Source of the DNA: an uncultured Eubacterium sp. | GTDB lineage: Bacteria > Bacillota > Clostridia > Lachnospirales > Lachnospiraceae | DNA: 64,000 nt | NCBI GenBank assembly: GCA_934358495.1 | Contig: CAKRKO010000002.1 | Coordinates: 18,133-82,132, forward strand | Direction of reading: 5' to 3' | Part shown: positions 47,278 to 55,461 of the stretch, piece by piece | Layout: each line of letters begins with the position of its first letter | Numbering within the stretch: the first letter of the stretch is position 1 | Notes under the pieces: generated by a model | The model's input: only the letters and a program-made list of their open reading frames with translations | Told to the model about the DNA's origin: nothing | Database searches by the model: none | Made by a program: the position numbers and the translations under genes

Positions 47278-47784
47278 TTAATGAAACTTTTTTTCTTTTT
47301 TAAGCTTTTCATAATGTTCTATATCACGTGTTTTAAACGGAACTGCCGGATGGCCTCCTGCAATCGCATAAGCCGGAATATTCTTACAGACCACACTTCC
47401 AGCCTGGATAATCGCGCCTTCTCCGATTTCTACTCCCCCTAGAATGATCACATTATTTCCAAGCCAGACATTATCAGCAATCGTAACATCTTTATGGATA
47501 TACTGATTTCCATATGGAATCGCATCATCTGTATCATAATTGTGGAAAGATGAAATGATCTGGCAGCCCGGACCGGAATGAAAATTATCTCCAATCATAA
47601 TTTTACCATTTCCAAATATAGACATTCCATTAAAATTTACATTCATTCCAAGCTCTGTATTTGACGTAACAAAAGATTTTCCGCCACAATACAGATTTTC
47701 ACCACAGCATTTTGCTGTCTTTTGAATTTTTTGCTTATAATATTTTCCTTCCCATCTGCTCAGGATTTCTCTAATTTTTGACAT
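47278..47784 (-). CDS. Hexapeptide-repeat acetyltransferase
   Basis: The 168-residue protein has a left-handed beta-helix (IMIGDNFHSGPGCQIISSFHNY, VWLGNNVIILGGVEIGEGAI, PAYAIAGGHPAVPFK). The conserved His and the layout match maltose/serine-type O-acetyltransferases of polysaccharide loci. The ATG at 47784 overlaps the LicD stop region and has GAGGAG immediately upstream; the longer frame to 47853 lies inside licD. Confidence 0.85.
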   Translation of the reverse strand: MSKIREILSRWEGKYYKQKIQKTAKCCGENLYCGGKSFVTSNTELGMNVNFNGMSIFGNGKIMIGDNFHSGPGCQIISSFHNYDTDDAIPYGNQYIHKDVTIADNVWLGNNVIILGGVEIGEGAIIQAGSVVCKNIPAYAIAGGHPAVPFKTRDIEHYEKLKKEKKFH

Positions 47785-47785
47785 A

Positions 47786-48601
47786 TTACTCCTCAAACCA
47801 TTTATCATATTGACCGTAATCAACTTTTGCATTTGTATGTGTTTCACGCTCATTTTCCGGCGGCAGTGTCATATAATCGCCATAAAGAGAACTCAGGTAT
47901 TCATCATAATCCCTGAATCCTTTAAAATTATAGCCTTCAAACGGATATTCAGTTCTGTTCACCAGCCACTTTTCTTCCATTTTTTCATCCGGATAGTCAC
48001 TGGTAAAACAATCATTGAAGTTCGTATTATTATATTTTGTAATGTGAACATATATTTTTTTCTTTAATTTTTCAATCGTTACAAATCTTCCCAGAAAATG
48101 AAGGATTTTATATCCTGTCCGTTTGGAATGTTCTTTTACCCCATACCCGCATTTGATCCAGAGCATTGTCTTTAACAAATGATTTTTTTTCAAGAATTTT
48201 TTTCTTTTCACTTCCCCATCTGGAAGCTTGTCATAAGGAAAAATATCTACAAAAATTCCATGATGAATGTCTACACCAATGGAAAAATCCTCTATGATCT
48301 CTGTTCCGAGCAACTGTACCTTCGCCATCGAATAAGCAAAATTCCTGTCCGTTTCTGCTGTCTGCAGGAAAAAAATATCTGTATTCAAATCTTTCTTGCA
48401 GGCTTTGAGGAAACGTTCATAATCATTTCTTGTCATGGCAAAATCAAAGTCATCATCCCACGGGATAAAACCTTTATGACGAACAGCTCCAAGCAAAGTA
48501 CCTGCCGTAATGTTATACGGTATATCATTTTTATCACAAATACGAATCACTTCATTTGCAATATATAAAATCAATTTCTGTATTTTTTGTGTCTCTGTCA
48601 T
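47786..48601 (-). CDS. LicD family phosphotransferase, copy 2
   Basis: The 271-residue relative of the protein at 41224, with IPYNITAGTLLGAVRHKG, IPWDDDFDFAM and FVDIFPYDKLP and a C-terminal YMTLPPENERETH. The motif set is complete, so it should be active. The ATG at 48601 has GGAG 6 nt upstream. Two LicD proteins in one locus suggest two phospho-substituents or two acceptor sugars. Confidence 0.88.
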   Translation of the reverse strand: MTETQKIQKLILYIANEVIRICDKNDIPYNITAGTLLGAVRHKGFIPWDDDFDFAMTRNDYERFLKACKKDLNTDIFFLQTAETDRNFAYSMAKVQLLGTEIIEDFSIGVDIHHGIFVDIFPYDKLPDGEVKRKKFLKKNHLLKTMLWIKCGYGVKEHSKRTGYKILHFLGRFVTIEKLKKKIYVHITKYNNTNFNDCFTSDYPDEKMEEKWLVNRTEYPFEGYNFKGFRDYDEYLSSLYGDYMTLPPENERETHTNAKVDYGQYDKWFEE

Positions 48602-48614
48602 CTTAAACTCCATA

Positions 48615-49739
48615 TTATTTTCTGTTTACTAATTCCATGTAACATTTTTCCAAACCTTCTATGGTATGGTCAATAGAAAAATACTGGGCTGTCTCATAAC
48701 AATTTTCAGCTATCTCATCTGCTTTTCCTTCGTAATAAGCTTCTATCAGAGATGCAATTGCCTCTGCAACTGCTTTTCCTGTTTTTTCACTGGTCAGCAT
48801 ACCATTTTTATGTTCTGTAATAATTTCCGGAATTCCACCTACTTCATTTGCAACACAAGGTACTCCATAAGACATTGCCTCAACCAGTGAAATACCAAAT
48901 ACCTCTTCGCAAATAGAAGGATATACAAAAATATCAGCTGTTTTTAAATATTTTCCTATATCACGCTGCATGCCCGCAAAATGTACGATTTCTCCTAGGC
49001 CCAGTTTTTCAGACATCATCTGCAGATTTTCCTGTTCTCCGCCATAACCAACAACTTCAAGCTGTACCGGATATTTTTTTCTCAGTTCATCTGTCGCCTC
49101 AATCAGCAAATGTACACCTTTTATTTTCTCTAATCTCCCAATAAAAACGATTTTAAATATATGATTTCTCTCTACCGCTCCCTTCTTTGGTTTGCGGTAT
49201 TCTGTCTGCGGGACTACTCCATTATATACAACTCTGCACTTGGAATCCGGAATCTTAAAATATTCTCTGTATGATTTTTCTCCGGCCTTTGACACAAATA
49301 CGACCCTGTCAGAAATGTTCAATACATGTTTTTGCAGCCATGCTCGAACTTTATTCTTAAAGTTTGAACTGTAATCATAATAAAATTCCGGTGAAAAGCA
49401 ACTATGTGCCACTAACACATATTTTTTACCCGGTAACAGAAATTTGAGCAGCGAATAATAGAACTGAATTACAATAGCACTATGATGAACTACAATGATA
49501 TCATATTTTTTTGCAAGAGAAAGCAGCGCACGAATTCTTTCTTTCGTTACTTTTTTACTTCCACAGGAAACCAGAGAAACAGCATCTCCATTTTTTTTCA
49601 TTTCCTCATAAATTGCACCTTCCTCAAACAAACAACAGAAACAATTTTCCTCTGTCCGTATATCAGAAATACATTTACATAAATTCTCGATGCCGCCAAC
49701 ACCGCCATCTGACAACAAATTTAAAACTTTATAAGCCAT
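48615..49739 (-). CDS. GT4 family glycosyltransferase
   Basis: The 374-residue GT-B enzyme has LLSDGGVGGIENLC at the N-terminus, IVFIGRLEKIKGVHLLIEA at the domain junction, and FVYPSICEEVFGISLVEAMSYGVP (donor-site acidic motif) near residue 285. It works on the cytoplasmic face on the lipid-linked repeat unit. The ATG at 49739 is chosen for the GAGGAG site 9 nt upstream. Confidence 0.9.
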   Translation of the reverse strand: MAYKVLNLLSDGGVGGIENLCKCISDIRTEENCFCCLFEEGAIYEEMKKNGDAVSLVSCGSKKVTKERIRALLSLAKKYDIIVVHHSAIVIQFYYSLLKFLLPGKKYVLVAHSCFSPEFYYDYSSNFKNKVRAWLQKHVLNISDRVVFVSKAGEKSYREYFKIPDSKCRVVYNGVVPQTEYRKPKKGAVERNHIFKIVFIGRLEKIKGVHLLIEATDELRKKYPVQLEVVGYGGEQENLQMMSEKLGLGEIVHFAGMQRDIGKYLKTADIFVYPSICEEVFGISLVEAMSYGVPCVANEVGGIPEIITEHKNGMLTSEKTGKAVAEAIASLIEAYYEGKADEIAENCYETAQYFSIDHTIEGLEKCYMELVNRK

Positions 49740-49775
49740 ATCTTCGTTCTCCTCATTCACAACCTGTATAAAAAA

Positions 49776-50921
49776 TCATATTCTGCTCTGTATTTTTGAA
49801 ATATCCGGCAAATACAGTAATATCATTAATGTAAGCATAAAATACGGGTAAAAAGAAACACTGTCAAACAATGCAACACACATAAATGCGATCATTGTTA
49901 AAGTTCCTATGCTTCTTAAAATCTTATTCTCTGTCTTTCTGACACAAAATGCCACTGCAACAAACATAACAAAAAACAGAATCGACAATACAATTCCGCC
50001 ATCCAGCAGATTTTGTGCAAATTGACTATGTGCATAGTTAAACTTTCCGCCCCAGTATAATTCCAAAGTCACTCCCTGAACGCCATAGCCAATCACTGGT
50101 GCTTCTTTTATATGTTGAAGTGCTACTGTCCAAATACTCTGTCTCGAATTCAACATTGAAATCACAAAACCTGGCAAGCGAACATTCACCATAACCAGAA
50201 TTGCACTAAATATTGTATATAGCACGATATAAATTGGAATTCCTTTACAAAAGATACCATATACTTTAAAGATTACTAAAACGATAAACACAACAAGCAG
50301 CACTACAATTAAAATAGCACTGGCAGCATTACTGGTCAACATTGTTAAGATAGAAAGAAGTTCCAGCAACAATGCCGTTTTCTTTCTATTCCTGAATTCC
50401 AATGCTCCACACAAAATTCCCAATACCCCAAACTGCGCTGCCACCTGAATATGTCCCAGAAAAATAATATGATATTCAGCGATCTTATACTGCATAATAT
50501 ATGGGTTGAATATTGTCAGGTTCAATAAAAACAATACTATCAGGATATTGGATAACATTTTTATAAAATGCTTTGGATCATTGCGCAGACATAAAATGGC
50601 ATATACACACAAAAAAGGAGTTGCTATCATATTCTGTAACCCCTCATGTAAACCTCCCTGCGCTGTCAATGTGATTAAAATCACAGCTGCAAAATAGGAA
50701 AAAACGGCAATCTCCGCCTTTTTTTCCATATGAATTAAATTTCCTCTATATTGTAAACACATCTCAAATATAATCAGGAGTAATGCCAGATAAACCCACG
50801 CCGTCATGAATGGCTTATAAAGCGGAACGACATCATAAAATCCTCTTGGATTTAAAAATGGGATCAGGATAAAATAACCGATTATATTATGTATATTAAT
50901 CTCACGTACCTTTGCAGTCAT
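49776..50921 (-). CDS. O-antigen ligase/polymerase family protein (Wzy-like), set 1
   Basis: The 381-residue membrane protein has about ten hydrophobic segments. The late periplasm-type loop VIGYGVQGVTLELYW and KFNYAHSQFAQNLLDGGI carries the H-S-x-F motif of the Wzy_C/O-antigen ligase superfamily. It is the polymerase of the first set. The start codon has only a distant AAGG ribosome site. Confidence 0.85.
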   Translation of the reverse strand: MTAKVREINIHNIIGYFILIPFLNPRGFYDVVPLYKPFMTAWVYLALLLIIFEMCLQYRGNLIHMEKKAEIAVFSYFAAVILITLTAQGGLHEGLQNMIATPFLCVYAILCLRNDPKHFIKMLSNILIVLFLLNLTIFNPYIMQYKIAEYHIIFLGHIQVAAQFGVLGILCGALEFRNRKKTALLLELLSILTMLTSNAASAILIVVLLVVFIVLVIFKVYGIFCKGIPIYIVLYTIFSAILVMVNVRLPGFVISMLNSRQSIWTVALQHIKEAPVIGYGVQGVTLELYWGGKFNYAHSQFAQNLLDGGIVLSILFFVMFVAVAFCVRKTENKILRSIGTLTMIAFMCVALFDSVSFYPYFMLTLMILLYLPDISKIQSRI

Positions 50922-50935
50922 ACATTTATCAATCC

Positions 50936-51466
50936 TTACTTACTAATTTTTCGTGCCGGAACTCCTGCAACAACGGAATAAGCAGCTACATTTCTGTTTA
51001 CAACAGAGCCGGCAGCTATGACCGCACCATCCCCGATCGTAACCCCTTTTAATACAGTTACATTTGCACCACACCATACATTATTTCCGATTTTAACAGG
51101 TGCACTCACCAATTCTTTTAATATTTTTCCATCTTTTCTGTCATGGTCATGATCCACCACCACAAAATTATTTGCAAACATGCACTGATTGCCTATCACA
51201 ATATTCTCTGCTGCCGTCAGACTACAATTATGATTAAAAAAGCAGTTATCACCTATTGTAATCTCCGCCTTATCCGTACACTTTATATAAAAAGGTCCTG
51301 CCGTCATCAAAAAATTACCAATCCTGCATTTTGCATCTGAAAACAGATCTATCTCAATCCTGCCTTTCAGTGAATTGATTTTTGCCATTTGTATACGACT
51401 TCCGTATAATATTTTATATTTCATATAGGTAAATACACTCTTGCATCCTATGATTACCTTTTTCAT
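50936..51466 (-). CDS. Hexapeptide-repeat acyltransferase
   Basis: The 176-residue left-handed beta-helix protein ([52 protein letters not shown]) resembles WcaF/galactoside O-acetyltransferases. It probably O-acetylates a sugar of the repeat unit. AAGGAAGGA lies before the ATG. It sits between the GT4 and polymerase genes. Confidence 0.87.
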   Translation of the reverse strand: MKKVIIGCKSVFTYMKYKILYGSRIQMAKINSLKGRIEIDLFSDAKCRIGNFLMTAGPFYIKCTDKAEITIGDNCFFNHNCSLTAAENIVIGNQCMFANNFVVVDHDHDRKDGKILKELVSAPVKIGNNVWCGANVTVLKGVTIGDGAVIAAGSVVNRNVAAYSVVAGVPARKISK

Positions 51467-51501
51467 ATTGTTCTTCCTTCCTTACTACAAACATTTACTG
51501 C

Positions 51502-52602
51502 TTATTTTCCGCAGTATATGTCATGCAGCAACTCTGCATTATCCCGTATATCAAACCCAGCTCTTTTTGTCTCAGCTATCACATTCAAAGCTTCTTCATT
51601 TCTGTCTGTATTTTCAATTTTCTTCAACAAAATATCAGCCCACACATCCGGGTTTTCTTCTAATGAGCAAAATTCCACCAAATCAGAAAAAGCACAGTCT
51701 GTTGTAACTTCATTCGACAATACACACGGAAGTGCTGCGATCTGCCACTCAACAGCAACAAGCGGAAGTCCCTCAAACACAGACGGAAGAAGCATACCAT
51801 CCATTGCCTGCAGGAAACAATTCACCTGATCTGACAGTCCCATAAATTTCACGCAGTCTTTTAATCCCAGCTTTTCAACCTTCTGTTCTGTCTCTCCACG
51901 CAATGGTCCATCACCAAACAAAACCAGCTCTGTATCAGGCTGTTTCTTATGAGCAGCCTGAAATATATCTATTAAAAATGCATGATTTTTCTGCGGCAAA
52001 AAACCGCCGACATGTCCGATCACCGTCTTATTTTCCCAGTGATACTTTTCCCTTATCGACCTTCGTATCTCCGAATCAAATTTATATTTTTCAATATTTC
52101 GGCCATTTGCAATGATCGTAAACGGACGGTTTCCAAAAAGCCATTCTCCTGCCGCTTCACCACATGCCAGATGTTTGTTACACAACAAATAAAAGAAAGG
52201 GCGTAACATCTTATCCGCCCTTACCTGTTCACAACAGGTATTATGTGAATGCGCGATTCGACGTCTGCATCCTCCAAAAAAAGCAGCCGCCATTTCAATT
52301 GTCATAGTAGCACTGTTACCATGTGCATGAACTACATCAATTTTCTTTCTTCGAATCACTCTGATCAGCGCTTTAAAATATGCTGTAGTATCTGTTCTTC
52401 TGTTTGGGAGATCAATGATCTCACATCCAAGTCCAGTAATCTTCTCCGCAATTTCCGGATGCACCTCTATCGTTCCAGCCAGATAAATTTCAAGATCATC
52501 CCGCTTCATAGCCTCCAGATTTGCCAGGATCACACTGGTAATTCCTTCATATTTTAAACCAACTGTACTGATTATCAATACCTTTTTCTTTTTTGTTTTC
52601 AT
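51502..52602 (-). CDS. GT4 family glycosyltransferase (EpsF-like)
   Basis: The 366-residue protein has STVGLKYEGITSVILANLEAM, VVHAHGNSATMTIE, VIGHVGGFLPQKNHAFLIDI and LLPSVFEGLPLVAVEWQIA. This is the family of exopolysaccharide glycosyltransferases that follow the priming enzyme. No strong ribosome site is visible before the ATG. It follows the Alg13-like gene by 14 bp. Confidence 0.9.
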   Translation of the reverse strand: MKTKKKKVLIISTVGLKYEGITSVILANLEAMKRDDLEIYLAGTIEVHPEIAEKITGLGCEIIDLPNRRTDTTAYFKALIRVIRRKKIDVVHAHGNSATMTIEMAAAFFGGCRRRIAHSHNTCCEQVRADKMLRPFFYLLCNKHLACGEAAGEWLFGNRPFTIIANGRNIEKYKFDSEIRRSIREKYHWENKTVIGHVGGFLPQKNHAFLIDIFQAAHKKQPDTELVLFGDGPLRGETEQKVEKLGLKDCVKFMGLSDQVNCFLQAMDGMLLPSVFEGLPLVAVEWQIAALPCVLSNEVTTDCAFSDLVEFCSLEENPDVWADILLKKIENTDRNEEALNVIAETKRAGFDIRDNAELLHDIYCGK

Positions 52603-52616
52603 CGTTGCTTTACATC

Positions 52617-53114
52617 CTATTGAAATAGATTATCTACAATTTTTTCAAATTCCCGGTTAAATTCTTCATTGTGACTTTTTGCGCCCTGTGTCATTGTCGA
52701 AATAATCGTATCATAGTTGCATACGGCATTCTGCAGATCGACGATATCATACACCGGAATAATTGTTCCCATACGCTTTGAAACATTTTCAACAAATTCC
52801 ACCTGATGATTGTTTACGTGTTCTCCATATTCTGCCTGTCTTGGCACTACCACAGGTGTCTTTCCCATCTGCAAAGGCATAATAAAGCTTGCCGGACCAC
52901 CATGTGTAATAACGATTCTGGCTTCTGCCATCTTTTTCTCCATATCCGCATACGGTACAAACTTACTCCATTCACAATATTTTGGAGAATATGTGCTATA
53001 CCCCGTCTGAATAAATATATCATCAGTGATCAGCTGATCCCTTTTTAACTCATCAATTGCCTTTACCAGACGGTCAAAAGGCTGTTCGTGAGTTCCTACT
53101 GTAACAAATATCAT
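52617..53114 (-). CDS. Alg13-like glycosyltransferase catalytic subunit (CpsG/EpsF type)
   Basis: The 165-residue protein starts IFVTVGTHEQPFDRLVKAID and has VITHGGPASFIMPLQMGKTPVVVPR, the C-terminal half of a GT28/GT1-type fold that binds the sugar nucleotide. It works as a complex with the Alg14-like protein encoded just upstream, as in Cps14F/Cps14G of streptococci, adding the second sugar to the lipid-linked primer. Confidence 0.9.
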   Translation of the reverse strand: MIFVTVGTHEQPFDRLVKAIDELKRDQLITDDIFIQTGYSTYSPKYCEWSKFVPYADMEKKMAEARIVITHGGPASFIMPLQMGKTPVVVPRQAEYGEHVNNHQVEFVENVSKRMGTIIPVYDIVDLQNAVCNYDTIISTMTQGAKSHNEEFNREFEKIVDNLFQ

Positions 53115-53125
53115 TGTTTTTCCCT

Positions 53126-53590
53126 TTAAAAAATGCTTCCTAAATTGATTGCTTTCTTATATACCTGTTTCTGTTCTTCCCATTGCACAATAAATTTATC
53201 TGCAATCGGATATACCATTTTACCTGACATTGTCGGTTTATCGATTCTGTCAAACACTTCCACATAAATCAACTTTGCACCGAACAGTTTTCCCAGATAA
53301 AAGAACGGAACAGATACTGCTGCTCCTGATGAAATGATCAGATCCGGTCGTTCCTTTCTCAGTACTTTCCATGCAATTTTTGTATTTTTAATCAATGCTT
53401 TCAAACTTCTGTTTGTCGGAAAATAGCACGGATACATTTTTTCATCTTTCAATAAACTTCGTGCATCTTCTTTATCAAAAGTAACCCAAAAACGTTCCCT
53501 GGTACTCCAAAATGGCTTTAACATATATAAATGAGTCAGGTGACCCCCTGAAGATCCAACCAAGCATACTTTTATATTATCTTTTTTCAT
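53126..53590 (-). CDS. Alg14-like membrane-anchoring subunit of the glycosyltransferase
   Basis: The 154-residue protein has VCLVGSSGGHLTHLYML near the N-terminus and IISSGAAVSVPFFYLGKLFGAKLIYVE, the Alg14/PssD/Cps14F pattern. It recruits the Alg13-like partner to the membrane and supplies the acceptor-binding half of the enzyme. AGAGGGGG lies before the ATG. The gene order Alg14 then Alg13 is the usual one. Confidence 0.9.
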   Translation of the reverse strand: MKKDNIKVCLVGSSGGHLTHLYMLKPFWSTRERFWVTFDKEDARSLLKDEKMYPCYFPTNRSLKALIKNTKIAWKVLRKERPDLIISSGAAVSVPFFYLGKLFGAKLIYVEVFDRIDKPTMSGKMVYPIADKFIVQWEEQKQVYKKAINLGSIF

Positions 53591-53629
53591 TGAGTAGCCC
53601 CCTCTTCCTTTCAGTCATTGTAATCTCCT

Positions 53630-55069
53630 CTAATTCAATGCAACAATACCCATAAGCTCCATATTATGTTCCATGCAGATTTCCATTTCACGGGTTATGG
53701 TTTCATAACGGGCACCGGAAAGCTTTTCTACAAGAACAATATTTTTCAAACGGCTCATTTCTTCCACCGCTTGCGCCTGTTCCAATCCACCTGATACTTT
53801 ACAAAGTTTAATTCCTGCTTCCTGTAACTGCTCTTCCGCTTCTCCAACCCATATCTGCATATATTTATCTTCGCATGCGTATGCCATAATCATTTCGTGG
53901 ATATCATTTTTCTCACATTCGTATTTTACATTTGACACCAGTAACTTTAATGCTGATTCTCTGTCATTTGACGCACTGTCTTTTAAAAGTTTCTTTCTTA
54001 CTTTTCTGTAAAGAGCATTTTTTCCGGATACCGGGATTTCAGCTAGCACTCTGCTATTATATAAATATTTAATGTCGTTACTTGAGTTTATTGTTCCACG
54101 CAGCAAATATGCAATAATTATATAGAGAACGGCAAGAACAATTCCTATCGCTCCGCCAAGTCCAATATACTTTTTACTAATAGAAACTTTTGTAACAACT
54201 GCTGCTTTATCTTCATCAGAAGATGATTCCTGATTCTCTTTTTCCAGCACAAGCTTCTGTGTCGCGTTTAACTGCTCTGTCAACTGTTTTGTCTGATCTT
54301 TCAACGTAGTGATCGCTGTCATACAATCTGACTGTTTCTGTGCAACAGAAGAATCAACCATATTGGAATAAGAGCAGTTAACCATTGTTACTGTATGAGT
54401 ATACATTTTTCCACTCAGTGTTTTTGCATAATCTGAGATACAGGAAATAATATTATCCGCAAGTTTTTCACAGGATTCCCTGTCTGTATACTTTACCTTC
54501 ACTCCAAAAGTACTACCTGTATTCGTCGTTACCATATTGCCAGTCGTATTGCTTCCATTATTTACCGAAGCATCTTCATAACTGATGATTTCATTCAGAT
54601 ACTGTGTTTCTTCTTTTACTCCGCTGTCTTCTAAATCTTCCAGTAACTGTCCATCATTTACATACATATAATATGCATATTTAAGATCCGCCAGCTGTTC
54701 ATTATTATCTGTTCCAATGAGAAACTGAATGGACGCTGTACTGACATTATACGGATCCAGCTGCATCAATACAGATTTCTCTGCATACTCCTGCTTCTTT
54801 TCCAGAGATGTCTGTGTATATTCTGTTAAGCTTACCTGTTCCAGTTCTTCCTCTGTGAGGCTTTTTCCCGCCTCTTCTATTGACACCTCTGCCGGACTAA
54901 TATCTGCGGATTTTTTATCCTTTATGTACTTGTATCCGCCCAAAGCAACAGCAAAGACAACTGCAGCCAACATTATTAGCTTAATTCGTTTAAAAAGTTC
55001 CAAAAGTAATTCTGTCACGCTTACAATTCTGCTGTCCTGAACTTTCTTATAATCTTTTTTTGAATTCAT
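53630..55069 (-). CDS. Wzz/CapA-type chain-length regulator, set 1
   Basis: The 479-residue protein has two transmembrane helices (about 32-49 and 298-318). Between them is an extracellular coiled-coil domain (MTAITTLKDQTKQLTEQL). The cytoplasmic C-terminus shows no Walker A motif. It is the first gene after the locus promoter, in the position CpsC takes in other Gram-positive loci, but no CpsD kinase, CpsB phosphatase or priming glycosyltransferase follows. GGAGGA precedes the ATG. Confidence 0.87.
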   Translation of the reverse strand: MNSKKDYKKVQDSRIVSVTELLLELFKRIKLIMLAAVVFAVALGGYKYIKDKKSADISPAEVSIEEAGKSLTEEELEQVSLTEYTQTSLEKKQEYAEKSVLMQLDPYNVSTASIQFLIGTDNNEQLADLKYAYYMYVNDGQLLEDLEDSGVKEETQYLNEIISYEDASVNNGSNTTGNMVTTNTGSTFGVKVKYTDRESCEKLADNIISCISDYAKTLSGKMYTHTVTMVNCSYSNMVDSSVAQKQSDCMTAITTLKDQTKQLTEQLNATQKLVLEKENQESSSDEDKAAVVTKVSISKKYIGLGGAIGIVLAVLYIIIAYLLRGTINSSNDIKYLYNSRVLAEIPVSGKNALYRKVRKKLLKDSASNDRESALKLLVSNVKYECEKNDIHEMIMAYACEDKYMQIWVGEAEEQLQEAGIKLCKVSGGLEQAQAVEEMSRLKNIVLVEKLSGARYETITREMEICMEHNMELMGIVALN

Positions 55070-55461
55070 AAATTTCCTCCATTATAATACCAACAGACAA
55101 TTTTCGTACATTCTGTAAGTATTTAATATGTTTCACTTTATCACTTTTTCGTTATTTTTACAAGAAATAATCATTCCCTCACCCATTCTGAACAGAATAC
55201 CATACATACAGCAATGAAATATAGCATATGCAAACAGGAACTGTCAATTTGTAATCCCCTTCCATTCGTTTCTTCATAAATTTATTAAATTTTCTTCATA
55301 ATTTCATAATTTGAATTATTTTATTAATTGTAGTAAACTATTGCATGGTGTGGAATAGTTATAATACACTGTGTATTTATTATGTACTCTCAGAATTCTT
55401 CATAGACTTCTTCATTTAGGAATATTCCGAGAATACATTTTATAAATGATGGAGGTTAGAA
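55070..55461. other. Divergent intergenic region of the polysaccharide locus
   Basis: 392 bp between divergent genes. It holds the locus promoter (55218-55247, minus), a leader of about 140 nt with no clear fold, a TATAAT box (55360-55365, plus) at plausible distance from the repeat-protein gene but without a good -35, and a GGAATATTCC palindrome near 55422-55431. No open frame is convincing. Confidence 0.6.
55218..55247 (-). promoter_or_regulatory. Probable main promoter of the polysaccharide locus
   Basis: TTGACA (55242-55247) and TATATT (55218-55223) with an 18-nt spacer, upstream of the first Wzz-like gene. Genes downstream to about 30.3 kb are tightly packed or overlapping. Confidence 0.75.
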
